Source: Triticum aestivum
Taxonomy: Eukaryota; Streptophyta; Magnoliopsida; Poales; Poaceae
Direction of reading: 5' to 3'
DNA: 64,000 bases
Assembly (NCBI RefSeq): GCF_018294505.1
Contig: NC_057801.1
Location: 434,970,201 to 435,034,200, forward strand
How positions within the stretch are numbered: position 1 is the stretch's first letter; each line of letters starts with the position of its first letter. The notes beneath the pieces were generated by a model. The model had not been told where the DNA came from. It saw nothing but the letters and a program-made list of their open reading frames with translations, and made no database searches. Position numbers and translations under genes: made by a program. Positions 21,331-33,125 of the stretch are shown piece after piece.

Positions 21331-21568
21331 ATTATTTTTTGACAGGAAGGCTTTCTAGCTAGCTTTATTAAAACTCAAATAGCGCTTTCATCAAGTTCCA
21401 AAGGCTTTAAAATAAAATTGGAGGTGCCTCCAGCCACACAAAAGGGGGGTTTGCATGGCCCCATTTAGCTAGCTCATGAGCAACAACATTCGACTCCCCA
21501 TTATAGTGCTCAATGGTAACCTTCTCGAAATCAAGCAGAAAATTCCAACAATCTTGTAGTACAGGCGT
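21331..21568 (-). mobile_element. LINE-2 fragment: RNase H C-terminus, 3' UTR and A-rich tail
   Basis: The minus strand reads VLQDCWNFLLDFEKVTIEHYNGESNVVAHELAKWGH split over 21407-21568. This is the C-terminus of an RNase H domain (RVT_3 type) with the final catalytic His/Asp region. Then come a stop, a 3' UTR with AATAAAGCTAGCTAG, and an A-rich tail GTCAAAAAATAATAA at 21331-21345. The RNase H should follow the zinc-binding region, but here it lies upstream of the LINE-1 fragment, so these are two separate insertions. The coding sequence is cut at 21568 by element C; GGCGT (21564-21568) is the expected left TSD. Confidence 0.7.
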
Positions 21569-22116
21569 TGTTGGGGATATAAACCCTCGGTGTGACCTGC
21601 CTAGGAGGGCCAGGTTACACGGTTGGCGGCTCATAGGTGAAGGCCCAAATAGGCCTGAGAGGATATGAACTGAAGATTGGAGGCGGCTTACATGATGGGC
21701 CAATTGAAGGCCCAAGACCCGGAGAAAGGTGTTGTAACCCGGGGATGTGAGACGCCCTATGGTGACTTGCCTTGTAAGGCACGGTGACTTAGAACTCGAG
21801 CCGGTCACATTGTGTGATCCGGCCTGGACTCTTGTAAGCCTAGGGCTTCGACCTGTGTATATAAATGTGAGCCCCTGTAGCGGGTTAAGGAAAAAACAAT
21901 TGATCGATAGCTAGGTCAAGCAATTCCGCTCCCCTGTAATCGATACCCAATCAATACAACACAAAGCATGACGTAGGCTTTTACCTTGTTGTGAGGGGCC
22001 AAACCTGGATAAACCTTGTGCCCTTTGTCCTGTTCAACCCCTTCAAGCTAACCTAGGTTGCGATGGCTCCACACCTAAGTCCTTTCACAAGGGCATGTGC
22101 CGTGACAAAACCACCA
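21569..22116 (+). repeat. Element C 5' LTR
   Basis: The TG start follows the broken LINE-2 frame. A TATA box TATATAAA lies at 21858-21865. The LTR end is placed at CA 22116, four bases before the PBS; CA at 22107 is an alternative because no second LTR is in view. Confidence 0.72.
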
Positions 22117-22119
22117 TAG

Positions 22120-22138
22120 TTGGCGCCCACCGTGGGGC
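22120..22138 (+). other. Element C primer-binding site
   Basis: TTGGCGCCCACCGTGGGGC lies just after the LTR. It is the form seen in many grass Gypsy elements of this type. Confidence 0.65.
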
Positions 22139-22206
22139 CTTAGCACTATGGTTTCGAGTTATTGAAGGGCTCTTTCCCAGGGATCAAGGGATACGCCATT
22201 GGCAGG

Positions 22207-24723
22207 ATGACCAAGAGTCACCGTGGCAAGCTTTACATCGATGGTGCTGGCTGGGGCCCCGAGGCCGACTCAATTGAGTACGGGTACCGGGTCCCCTTTG
22301 GCAGAATCCACGTCTTCATCGACAAAATCGGTGAATCAGAGCCGGAGCCAGACATATGCACCGACATCGTCGAGCCGGCTCGGTGCGCGTGACCCGCTAG
22401 GGTTCAACCCGGTCGAAAGCATGTTCTCATTGGTTTCACGCAAGGCATGGAGCTTGTGGAAGGTTCCAAATGTGGAGGAGAGACGGCCATCTATTCCAGT
22501 GATGAGTCCTCGATCAGAGAGACGAAATCGATATATCAACTTCAAGACGGCAGGCTTGGAGGCTACTCCGATGGAAATAGTATTCTGGACTCCTATGAGT
22601 CGCCGTCAAGGGCTGCAATTTTTATGGCTGGTATCGGGCCGGCTCATGATTCATTAACAGCAGCGGCCATGGTGTCCGGTTCAACTGCGACTGCGATAGC
22701 TGGGGCTAGCGGCTCAGACCATCCGCCGTCTCAAGTTTGATCCAGGCTTTTGGACACGTTAACGACTCTGTTAGCAACGGAGGTCACTGTGGCAAATTAG
22801 GCGCAACACAATGCAGAAGTTGCAAAGGTGCGAGATGAGGTGGCTAAGGCTCGAGAAGTTCTTAATGCAGAGAATACTAGGATGGCAACAGAGCAACCCC
22901 TGATGGATGTCGAGTCATAGTGTATAAGGGCCGAAGCTTTCCGCATGAGTCTGGATCAGAATTCCTCCAACGCTGTTCTTCGAATGAGACATCAGATCCG
23001 CCGGCCTTCACAATATGAGGGACAAAACCTTTTTAACACACCTGGGGCAGGAACAAGTAACCTGTCCGACGTAACCCGGGCTGCTAAGACGCCAGGGACT
23101 GGGGTGGCGGCTCATCCCCGTTTGCTAGACCCACCTCGTTGGGATCAAACCCCGCATCAACGGGTTCCAACACCCTCTGCCCATTATTCTAACCCGCTGG
23201 ATAATATGATAGCAGCAGCAACACGGCTGGCGGCTATCCCGATTGAGGGCGAGTCTCCGGTTGCACTAGAGACCCGAAATGCTGTGCAATTTCTTCAGAT
23301 GGCTATGGCGCAACAGGCGGCTTATTCGCACAGTCGTGAGCGTGTTCACTCAACTCCCCGCCCAAGTCGAAGTTACAGCCAGCGTATTGAGTCGCCGGCA
23401 ATTTCCAGCAGTGAACGACATCGTAATCTGCCTCGTAATGACAACCCGCCCCATGGGCATAACCCGCCCCGTGATGAAAATTTGCTGAACAATGCTCATG
23501 CACTCGTGCATCAGGCTAGAGCCCATCGTGAGGAAGAACTGGCAGCTCAATTAGGGGCTCATCGGCAGCCTCCAATGAACCCTTTGGCCCCCGTTGAAGC
23601 TGGGACGACTTCCAGGATAGTTGGTGTGCCATGTTTGGTACCGGATCTGCGTAATGAACGTCTGCCCAAGGATTTTAAAGGCCCTCGTAAGGTGCCCAAT
23701 TATACAGCCGATCTTCCCCCCGAGGCGTGGATTGAGAGCTATGAATTGGCTATGGAGATACTAGATGTTAATGATGTTGTATGTACCAAGTACTTCATCA
23801 TGATGCTGGATGGGCTGGCTCGAACCGGGTTGAAAGGATTGCCCGCCAATTCCATCAATTCATGGGCCAAGTTGAAAGCACGCTTCATTCAAAATTTTAA
23901 AGGAACGTGTAAGCAGCCACTCACAATTATTGATATGGATAACTGTGTGCAACAGGAGGATGAGTCGGCCCACCATTGGGTCCATCGGGTCCCATGTATT
24001 ATCCACTCATCAGATAGCATCACGACGGGTTCAGCGGTTATGGTCTTGGAGAAGAATTGTCATTTTACCCCTCTCAAGCAGAAGCTTGGGCGGCTTAACC
24101 ATCATTGTAATGACACGGGGGAGCTTATGGCGACTCTCATTAAGTATGCTAATTCCGATAATACCATGGACCTTGGATCTGATGATGAGAGGTCCAATAA
24201 GGGTAAGAAGGGTAGTGATGGTAAAGGTCAACAACAGTATATGGTGACAAACAATGGCAACAACCAAGGTAATGGTGGGAAACATAGACACCCTGATGGC
24301 GGGTCAGATCTTGTGGCTAACATTGGGAATAAAAGCCAGCGCCGCAATGGTAATGGTAAGCCATCCTTTGGTGGGAAAAACTTTAATCTCGAGGCTATGT
24401 TCAATGAGCCTTGCCCAAAGCACAGTTTGCCTGAAAAGCCGGTGAGTCACGCTTGGAAGGATTTTTTTATCATGCGAGAGTACAGGAATGCCAACTTTAG
24501 TCAGAATCACGTAATAATCGTGGGCTGCCCGGTGGGCCAAGATCCGCTACACAGGGGCCCGGTTTTGGTGGTGGCAGCTTTAATTCCGGTTATCAAGGCC
24601 AGAACGGTCAAGGTGGATATCACCAACAGTCTGGTCAGGGCAGCCAGCAACAAGGTAAGCAATCAGGATACCAGAGTAAGCAAAAGCAGCTCAACGGTGG
24701 CCAATACCATTTTTTACCACTAG
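22207..24723 (+). pseudogene. Element C gag polyprotein, frameshifted
   Basis: The ATG at 22207 gives MTKSHRGKLYIDGAGW, a leader typical of this lineage, up to about 22392. The frame is then lost until 22945, with stops near 22739, 22798 and 22918. From 22945 a 592-residue frame runs to 24723. It contains an Arg/His/Pro-rich N-terminus and the retrotransposon gag core (PDLRNERLPKDFKGP, YTADLPPEAWIESYELAM, YFIMMLDGLARTGLKGLPANSI, WAKLKARFIQNFKGT). An Asn/Gly/Lys-rich nucleic-acid-binding tail follows. The expected knuckle residues are only partly recognisable (NEPCPKHSLPEKPVSHAWKDF). After about 24550 the frame appears shifted. Confidence 0.7.
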
Positions 24724-27238
24724 TCTTTGTAAACGAGATAAGAAGGTTCATAAACGTGTGGTCAACACGGTTGAGCCGGCCGTTCCTCAATACCTGCGAT
24801 GGTCAAAATTTCCAATCACCTGGAGTCGGTAGGATCACCCGCCCCAGATTGACAATCTGGGTCATCTTGCTTTGGTGGTGGCCCTTCAGGCTGGGGGTTA
24901 TAAATTTACTAAGGTGCTTATGGATGGAGGAAGCAGTATCAACATCTTGTACTATGACACCTTTCGCCGGATGAATTTAAATGACAAGGATCTTAAGCCA
25001 TCTTCCACGGTTTTCCATGGTGTGGTGCCTGGTAAGTTGGCATCCTGTTGGAAAGGTTGCTTTGGAAGTTGCCTTTGGTAATGACTATGACTACAGAGCT
25101 GAGACATTGTTGTTCGAGGTGGTTAAAATCAAGAGCCCATATCATGCCTTGTTTGGGCGGCCGGCTTATGCAAAGTTTATGGCCCAGCCTTGTTATGTTT
25201 ATTTGCAGCTTAAGATGCCAGGGCGTAAGGGCACAATTACGGTCCATGGTGACCGAAAAATCGCTTTGGAGTGTGAGGAAGGTGACGCTGCTTATGTAGA
25301 GTCAGCCCGCGCCACAGAAGAGCTTAAGTTTTATAAGGACAATGTGACCCAGCCGATATGACTCCGCTGAAGAAGCCCACTATCGAGCAGGACCCTCTAT
25401 CGAAGTTTCAGGCTGATGACACTAAACAGGTTGATTTTGTCCCTCGCGATTCATCTCAGCAATTTACGCGGGGGGGGGGGGGGGGGCTAATATGGATCCT
25501 AAATAGGAAAACACGCTCATCAAGTTCATCCATGAGAATCGGGACATCTTTGCATGGAAACCTTCTAACATGCTGGGTGTACCGAGAGAATTTGCTTAAC
25601 GCACTCTTAATGTGGATCCTAAGTTTAAGCCACTTAAGCAGTTCCTTCATCATTTCAGTGAAGAGCGACGTACGGCTATTGGAGAACAGGTGGCCTGGCT
25701 CTTAGCGGCTGGGTTTATCATTGAAGTTTTTCACCCTGAGTGGTTGGCTAACCCGGTGTTAGTACTCAAGAAGAACGACACCTGGCGTATGGGTGTTGAT
25801 TACACAGATCTCAACAAGGCTTGTCCAGCTGATCCATTTGCTCTCCCTCGTATGGCCAAATTATTGACGCTGTGGCGGGTTGTGAGAGCTTGTGTTTCCT
25901 GGATGCTTATTCTGGTTGTCATCAGATCAAGATGGCAGTTAAAGACCAAGAGAAGACGGCTTTCATCACACCTTTTGGAGCTTTCTGCTATGTTTCTATG
26001 CCTTTTAGGCTCAAGAGTTCCCAAGCAACTTATCAGCATTGTGTTCAGAGTTGCTTGCACAGTCAAATTGGACATAACGTCCATGCTTATGTGAATGATA
26101 TTGTGGTTAAGTCCCAGAAGGAGACTCTTCTTGATGATTTAAAGGAGACTTTTAACAACCTCTGGGTCTATAAAATGATGCTTAACCTGGCCAAGTGTGT
26201 TTTTGGTATGCCTGCAGGTAAACTATTGGGTTTTCTAGTTTCAGAGAGAGGCATTGAAGCTTACCCGGAGCAGATCAAGGCCATCGCTTTGCTTGCTAAG
26301 CCGGCATGTGTCAATGACGTCCAGCGTCTGGCGGGTCGTATTGTGGCATTGAGCTGGTTCATAAGCCGTCTGGGAGAAAAAGCAATGCCCTTATATCAGA
26401 TGATGAAGAAGACCTATCACTTTCTCTGGAGTGATGCTGCCAATGAGGCGTTTGAGGCACTCAAGAAACAGCTAGCTGAGCCGGCCATCCTTGATGCTCC
26501 TGTTGAAAAAGAGCCATTGCTCCTATATGTGGTGGCTAATCGCAGGGCTGTCAGTGTGGCGATAGTTGTGGAGCACAAGGAAGTGGGTAAGGAATACCCG
26601 ATGCAGCGGCCGTCTTATTACATCAGTGAGGTGTTGATTGAGTCCAAGTAGCAATACCCACATTGGCAGAAACTGTTATATGGGGTGTTCATGGCGAGTC
26701 GCAAACTAAAGCATTATTTTCTTGGTCATCCTATTATAGTGGTCAGCTCTGCTCCCTTAGGAGACATTATTCAAAACAGGGAGGCCACAGGCCGGGTTGC
26801 TAAGTGGGCAATCGAACTTGGACCTCATGATTTGAAATATATGCCAAGAACAACCATCAAGTGTTAGGCCATGGTGGATTTCATCAATGACTGGATAGAA
26901 TTGTAGACACCCGAGGAGAAACCTAATAACACATATTGGACAATCCATTTTGATGGGTACATACAGTTTGAAGGCTTTAACTTCTCCACGAGGTGACAAA
27001 TTTTGTTATGTTTTAAGGTTAATGTTTCCTTGCACTAACAATGCATCTGAGAATGAATCCTTGCTCCATGGCCTTCGTATGGCCAAGGAGATGAACCTAA
27101 GCTGGGTCAGGTGTTTGGGCGACTCGGATCTGGTGGCTCAACAAGTATCAGACACGTGGGATTCCAAAGACCCACTCATGGCGGCTTCGCCGGGCGGTTG
27201 ATAATATTGCTGGTCACTTTAAGCGTTATCAAGTGGAT
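24724..27238 (+). pseudogene. Element C pol part 1: protease, RT, most of RNase H
   Basis: The protease box is VLMDGGSSINILYYDTF (about 24910-24970), followed by a frameshift near 25030 and YHALFGRPAYAKF. RT begins around 25650 (EVFHPEWLANPVLV, MGVDYTDLNKACP) and shifts frame near 25860. It continues with FLDAYSGCHQIKM and a mutated catalytic box YVNDIVVKS; the AAT at 26094-26096 replaces the essential first Asp codon. The RT thumb and connection read to 26649-26651 (TAG). RNase H follows with further stops (about 26865, 26905, 26993), keeping ENESLLHGL and LGDSDLVAQ. At 27238 the frame is cut by solo LTR S, with DPLMAA...HFKRYQVD as the last recognisable part. A 17-base G run lies within it. 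Confidence 0.78.
25470..25486 (+). repeat. Homopolymer run of 17 G
   Basis: An uninterrupted run of 17 G lies between the protease and RT parts of element C, where related elements have normal coding sequence. It is either true slippage or a sequencing/assembly error. Confidence 0.9.
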
Positions 27239-30200
27239 TGTAACGCCCCGGATTCGATGCGCCGGTGTCTGCCAGTTATTCGTCGTTGTTGCCATGTCAT
27301 TTGCTTGCGTGTTGCATTTTATCATGTCATCATGTGCATTGCATTGCATACGTGTTCGTCTCATGCATCCGAGCCTTTTCCTCGTTGTTCGTTTTGTAAT
27401 CCGGCGCTCCTATGTCATCCGGCGTCCCCTTCTCGCCTCTCTTCGTGAGTGGGTGTTGAACTTTCTCGGAATGGCTCGAGGTTTGCCAAGCGGCCTTGGT
27501 ACACCACCGGTAGACCGCCTGTCAAGTTTCGTGCCATTTGGAGGTCGTTTGATACTCCAACGGTTAACCGGGTAACCGTAAAAGCCCTCTTTGTGTTGCA
27601 GCCCAACACCCCTTCCAAAGTGGCCCAAAACCCATCTAACTCCCCTCCATGCTCTCGGTCGTTCGATCAAGATCGCGTGGCCGAAAACCGTGCCTCATTT
27701 GGACTCTCCTAGCTCCCTCTACCTATAAAACTAGACCTCCCCCGAAATTTTCGGATCATTCTACCCTAACCCTAGCAAAATCGCCCTCCGCCGCCACCGG
27801 ACGCGTCCGCGACGGCCGGACACGTCCGCCCCGCTCGCCCCCGACGAATCCCACGCTGCCACGTGGCCTCTCCGCCGCCAGCCACCGCGCCCCGCCGCCG
27901 CGGCCCGCCGGGCCCAGGCGCGGCCCGCCCAGGCCCGCGCGCGCCGCCCCGCGCCCCGCGCGCCCCGCCGCCTCGCGCCTCCCGCCGGCGACCTCGCCCC
28001 GCCGCCGAGATCCGCCCGCCGCCGCCAGGACCCGCCTCCTTGCCGCCGTCCGGCCCCGCGCCCGGCGCCGCCCCGGCAGCCCCCGCCGGCGCCGCCCCGG
28101 CCGCGCGCCCGAGCCGGCCGGCCCTTCGCCGCACCGCCTCCGCCGCGGCTCCACTGCCCCTGCTCCCTCCGCCCCGTCGCTGGCCCCTCCTCTGCCGCCT
28201 CCCTCCTCTACTCCGGCGACCTCCCCGGCGATCCTCGAAAACCGTGTGGACCGAAGGTTGACCCCGAAAATCCACTAAGTCCTGAAGTTATTTTGCATAA
28301 TCATGCCATGTTCATCGCATCGTATCTCTGCATCCGTAGCTCCGTTTAGTGCGTGTAATATGTCAAATTGTTCGCCTCAACGAGCACATCATTTCGTTCC
28401 ATTGCATCATGTTCATTTGAGCTCATCTAGATGCCTGAATCATCATTGCAAGAGTGCTTCATAATGTTTTCTGCTGTCTGATAACACAACATGCTCTTTT
28501 GTCATTTTTGCCATGATTGATGTGTGCATCCTATGAGGTTGATGTCTACATGTGTTTTGAACTATGCCATGTCTTCTTTACAGAGGTGCTTACCATGTAT
28601 TTTTGTAATCAATATGGTGACTAGCACAAGCATGCAAACTAGGCTTCGTGATGTTGCTGATTTTAGTCCCTGTTCTGCTATTATTTTGATGCCATGTAAA
28701 CATGATGCTACAGAGAGATTCATGCATATTTTGAGATACTTCAGTAAGGATGTTTTGAACATATGGTTTCTATCTAGCCAATCATGCCCCTATTTGCAAT
28801 TATGGAGTAGTCTAGCATGTCATTTTCGTGCTCTACTTTTGCTTCAAAATGTTTCCTGGCAGATTGTTTACGTGTTATTCAATTTTGCTAAGGTTGTTGT
28901 TAGTGATACATGCACCCTATGAACTTGCTCTTGCCATGCTTAGCTTCACAAATATGCCTTCTTACTGTGGGTTGCCTTGCCATGCCATGTATTGCTCTGT
29001 AGTGAGTTGCACAAGCTCATCTACATGCCTTCATAATTCTGTTCCTGCCATGTTTGAATCTGTAATATAACTTGTCATGTTTACGTGGGTGCCATCATAT
29101 TTTCTGATCCTTTTTGGCTTATGGTCACTAAGGGAATTTTGATCTATGCTTTGAGTAGAACCATGCCATGTCTTGTTTTGCTATTATAAATTCCTATAAC
29201 ATGTCGTTTGATAGCTCTAAACATTGCATCCTGATGTTATTTTCTGCAAAGTCTGAACTGTTATTATTTGCAATCTTGCCATGTGTGTTTGACCTTGTTC
29301 TAGTGATTTCGGGAGATAGCTCAGTGTTCATGTTTTGTTATGATTTACCTGTACATCATGCCCATGCCTTTTGTTTTCATATTGAGATGCTGTAGCATGT
29401 TGTTTTGATGCTTGCAATATGCCTAGTTGCTGTTTTGGACAGATTGTTGCTATAACTTGTATAGTGTGTGTGTGTTGCACCGTTGCTCCGTTTCGAGTGT
29501 GCTCCATATGAAAATTGCTTGATTTTGCATGTAGCTTCATATTATCATGTTGCATCCTTGTTTTGGTGTGTTTGCTTGATGTTTGAATGCATTTTGCATC
29601 AATGCCATGTTTAACTTGTTTTGCTCATATCTTCTAGGCCGTAGCTCCGAACTAAATGAACCTTATATGTAACTTGACTAGAATCTCGTGTAGAATATCT
29701 TGGTGCATCTTAACTTGCTGTTTAACAACTTGAACATAAGGTTTATTCAGATCTGGACCAACTTCGAAATTTGCATATGAGGACTTACCAGAATTGTTAT
29801 ATGTTGTTCCCGGCCTCATTTAAACTTGCCTTGATGTGTTGCTTTTGTTTGCATCATCCCTTCCCATGAGTAGCTTCATGTAGTCTTGTCATGCATCATG
29901 CTTGGTTGTGCATCATGTCTTGTTCATGTGTGGTGTGTTTACCATGTTGTGTGCTTCTTCTCAATAGTTCCTGTTTCGTTGCGTTCGTGAGGATTCGTTC
30001 GTCTACGCTTGGTTCGTCTTCGTGGCTTCATCCATTCGTCTTATTCATGGACTCGTTCTTCTTCCTAGCGGGATTTCAGGCAAGATGACCGCTACCCTGG
30101 ATCTCACTACTATCATTGCTATGCTAGTTGCTCCGTTCTATCACTTTGCTGCGCTACCTATCACCTGTTTATTCAAGCCTCCCATATTGCCATGAACCTC

Positions 30201-31676
30201 TAACCTTTGACACCTTTCCTATGCAAACCGTTGTTTGGCTATGTTATCGCTTTGCTCAGCCCTCTTATAGCGTTGCTAGTTGCAGGTGAAGTTGAAGATT
30301 TCTCCATGGTGGACAGGATTTTGGTTGGGATATCACAATATCTCTTATTATTAATGCATCTATATACTTGGTAAAGGGTGGAAGACTCGGCCTTATGCCT
30401 GGTGTTTTGTTCCACTCTTGCTGCCCTAGTTTCCGTCATACCGGTGTTATGTTCCCGGATTTTGCGTTCCTTACGCGGTCGGGTGATTTATGGGACCCCC
30501 TTGACAGTTCACTTTGAATAAAACTCCTCCAGCAAGGCCCAACATTGGTTTTACCATTTGCCTCACCACCACCTACTTTTCCCTTGGGAGTCGCTCTCTC
30601 GAGGGTCATCTTTATTTTAGCCCCCCCGGGCCAGTGCTTGTCTAAGTGTTGGTCCGAACCAGAGCCACTTGCAGCGCCACCTCGGGGAAACTCGAGGTCT
30701 GGTTTTAGTTGTACGTAGTGTTCATCCGGTGTTGCCCTGAGAACGAGATATGTGCAGCTCCTATCGGGATTGTCGGCGCATCGGGCGGTCTTGTTGGTCT
30801 TGTTTTACCATTGTCGAAATGTCTTGTAAACCGGGATTCCGAGTCTGATCGGGTCTTCCTGGGAGAAGGTATATCCTTCGTTGATCGCGAGAGCTTATCA
30901 TGGGCTAAGTTGGGACACCCCTGCAGGGTATAATCTTTCGAAAGCCGTGCCTGCGGTTATAGGCAGATGGGAATTTGTTAATGTTCGGTTGTAGATAACT
31001 TGACACCAGATCCGAATTAAAACGCATCAACCGCGTGTGTAGCCGTGATGGTCTCTTCTCGGCGGAGTCCGGGAAGTGAACACGGTTTCTGGGTTATGTT
31101 TGACGTAAGTAGGAGTTCAGGATCACTTCTTGATCATTGCTAGCTTCACTAACGTTCCGCTTGCTCTCTTCTCGCTCTTATTTGCGTATGTTAGCCACCA
31201 TATATGCTTAGTCGCTGCTGCAGCCTCACCACTTTACCCCTTCCTTTCCCTTTAAGCTTTGCTAGTCTTGATACCCATGGTAATGGGATTGCTGAGTCCT
31301 CGTGGCTCACAGATTACTACAACAACAGTTGCAGGTACAGGTTATCTGATGATCATGACGCGAGAGCGATGCTTGCTTGCTTGAGTTCTTCTTCTGCTTC
31401 TTCTTCGATCAGGGGATAGGTTCCAGGTCGGCAGCCTGGGCTAGCAGGGTGGATGTCGTTCGAGTTTCTGTTTGTGTTTCATCCATAGTCGGATGATGCT
31501 CTGATGTATTGTGATGTTGTATTCGTGTGGCATTGGATGCCTCTTGTATGTATCCCTATCTATTATGTAATGTTGATGTAATGATATCCACCTTGCAAAA
31601 GCGTTTCAATATGCGGGTCTATCCTTGGTGGGACCTTCGAGCTCCTTTTGGATAGGGTCGCATATTGGGCATGACA
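27239..31676 (+). mobile_element. Solo LTR S, 4438 bp, Sukkula-like
   Basis: A perfect 5-bp duplication TGGAT (27234-27238 and 31677-31681) flanks a unit that starts TGTAACGCC and ends GGCATGACA. No internal LTR repeat, PBS or gag-pol is present. The RNase H frame of C resumes right after it. This is what recombination between two LTRs of one element leaves. The length fits the roughly 4.4-5 kb LTRs reported for Sukkula LARDs of the Triticeae; the family name is my inference. Content: a TATA-like CTATAAAA (27723-27730), a very GC-rich block (about 27780-28250), then an AT-richer stretch with many CATGCCATG-like words. Long open frames in the GC block are composition artefacts. Confidence 0.82.
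27723..27730 (+). promoter_or_regulatory. Possible TATA box in solo LTR S
   Basis: CTATAAAA lies about 50 bp ahead of a CCTAACCCTAG leader-like segment and the GC-rich block. It is a plausible LTR promoter from position and sequence only. Confidence 0.35.
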
Positions 31677-31681
31677 TGGAT

Positions 31682-33125
31682 CACCTTGAGCGACAGAAAA
31701 ACTAGGAGGCTAATGCCTTAAGATGGCTTGGATCTCAACATAAGCCGGTGCCTCCCAATGTGTTTCTTGATGTCTTACATAACCCGTCGGTCAAGTTACT
31801 AACTGAGGAGGATCTTGTTATTCCTGACCCGGAGGCACAGTTGGTGGCGGCTCTTCATGCTATTCCCGATTGGACGCTTCCTTATTTGTCTTATATGACC
31901 CGGGGCGAGTTACCAGAGGATGAAACTTTGGCAAGACAGATAACCTAGCGGTCTAAGTTTATGACTATCGTCAATGACGAGTTACACCGATCCAGTGTGA
32001 CATGTGTGTTCCAACGTTGTGTTTCTCCTGAAGAGGGCTGTTAGATCTTACAAGAGATTCATGAAGGTGATTGTGGTCATCATGCCGGCTCTAAATCCTT
32101 GGTGGCTAAGGCATTTCTTCATGGGTTTTATTGGTTGATAGCTCATGCTGATGCAGAAGATATCCTCAGTAAGTGCGATGGATGTCAGAAATTTTCTTGA
32201 CGAGCTCATGTGCCAGCTCAAGAGTTGCAGATGATTCCAATAACTTGGTCATTTGTAGTCTGGGGCTTGATATGGTTGGGCCTTTCAAGAGGTCTAAGGA
32301 TAAGAAGACCCACCTTTTGGTGGCGGTTGACAAATTTACCAAGCGGGTAGAGGCAGAGCCAGTTAGCAAGTGTGATGCAGCAACTACAATTTAGTTCGTT
32401 AAAAAGCTAATCTTCCGCTTTGGTTACCCTCATAGCATCATCACTGATAATGGCACAAATTTGTCTAAAGGTGCTATGAAGGAGTTCTGTCAAAGAGAGC
32501 ATATTCGTCTTGATGTTTCTTCTGTGGCTCATCCATAGTCTAGTTGTCAAGCGGAAAAGGCTAACTAGGAGATTTTGTGAGGTATCAAGCCCCGGCTTAT
32601 GGTTCCCTTGGAACGAACGTCGGATTGTTGGGTTGAGGAGTTACCTTTAGTTCTTTGGAGTATCGATACTACCCCCGACAGTTCAACAGGCTATACACCT
32701 TTCTTTATGGTTTATGGTGTAGAGTTGGTTCTCCCAAGTGATATCCGTCATGATTCTCCTTGAGCGGCGGCTTATGTTGAAACTGATAATGAGACGACAT
32801 AACAGAACGTACTTGATGCTTTGGGTGAAGAACATGATCTTGCGGTGGCTCGTTCAGCAATATATCAGCAAGACCTGCATCACTATCATAGCCACAAAGT
32901 CAAGACTCAGCCATTTCAAGAAGGCTACTTGGTGCTCCGGCTGATTCAAGATCAGACAGATATGCACAAGTTATCCCCACCTTGGGAAGGACCTTTTGTG
33001 ACTGTAAGAATCTTAACAATTGTTCATATTATCTTATTGATACGGGAGCACAAGAAGTCACACACCTCTAAGAAGGAGACAAACAGGCCGTGGAATATTG
33101 CTCATCTTCGGCCTTACTATACTTG
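31682..33125 (+). pseudogene. Element C pol part 2: RNase H end and integrase
   Basis: Coding resumes after S with the RNase H C-terminal tail (about 31682-31740), then PPNVFLDVL. The integrase zinc finger keeps HEGDCGHHAGSKSL and CDGCQKF (about 32055-32200). The core keeps WGLDMVGPF, ITDNGTNL and QAEKAN, so the DDE residues are visible. The C-terminal part is KLSPPWEGPFVTV, then a decayed end near 33125. In-frame stops occur at several points, for example within ARQIT-stop, EEGC-stop, IL-stop-GIKPR and RHDSP-stop. It is dead but readable in nearly one frame. Its length is normal for a Tat-type integrase. Confidence 0.75.

Noticed and set aside
27649..28278. Several long overlapping open frames on both strands in the GC-rich block
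   Set aside because: The block is extremely GC-rich and stop codons are rare by composition. Translations are Pro/Arg/Ala repeats on all frames with no domain. It lies inside solo LTR S.
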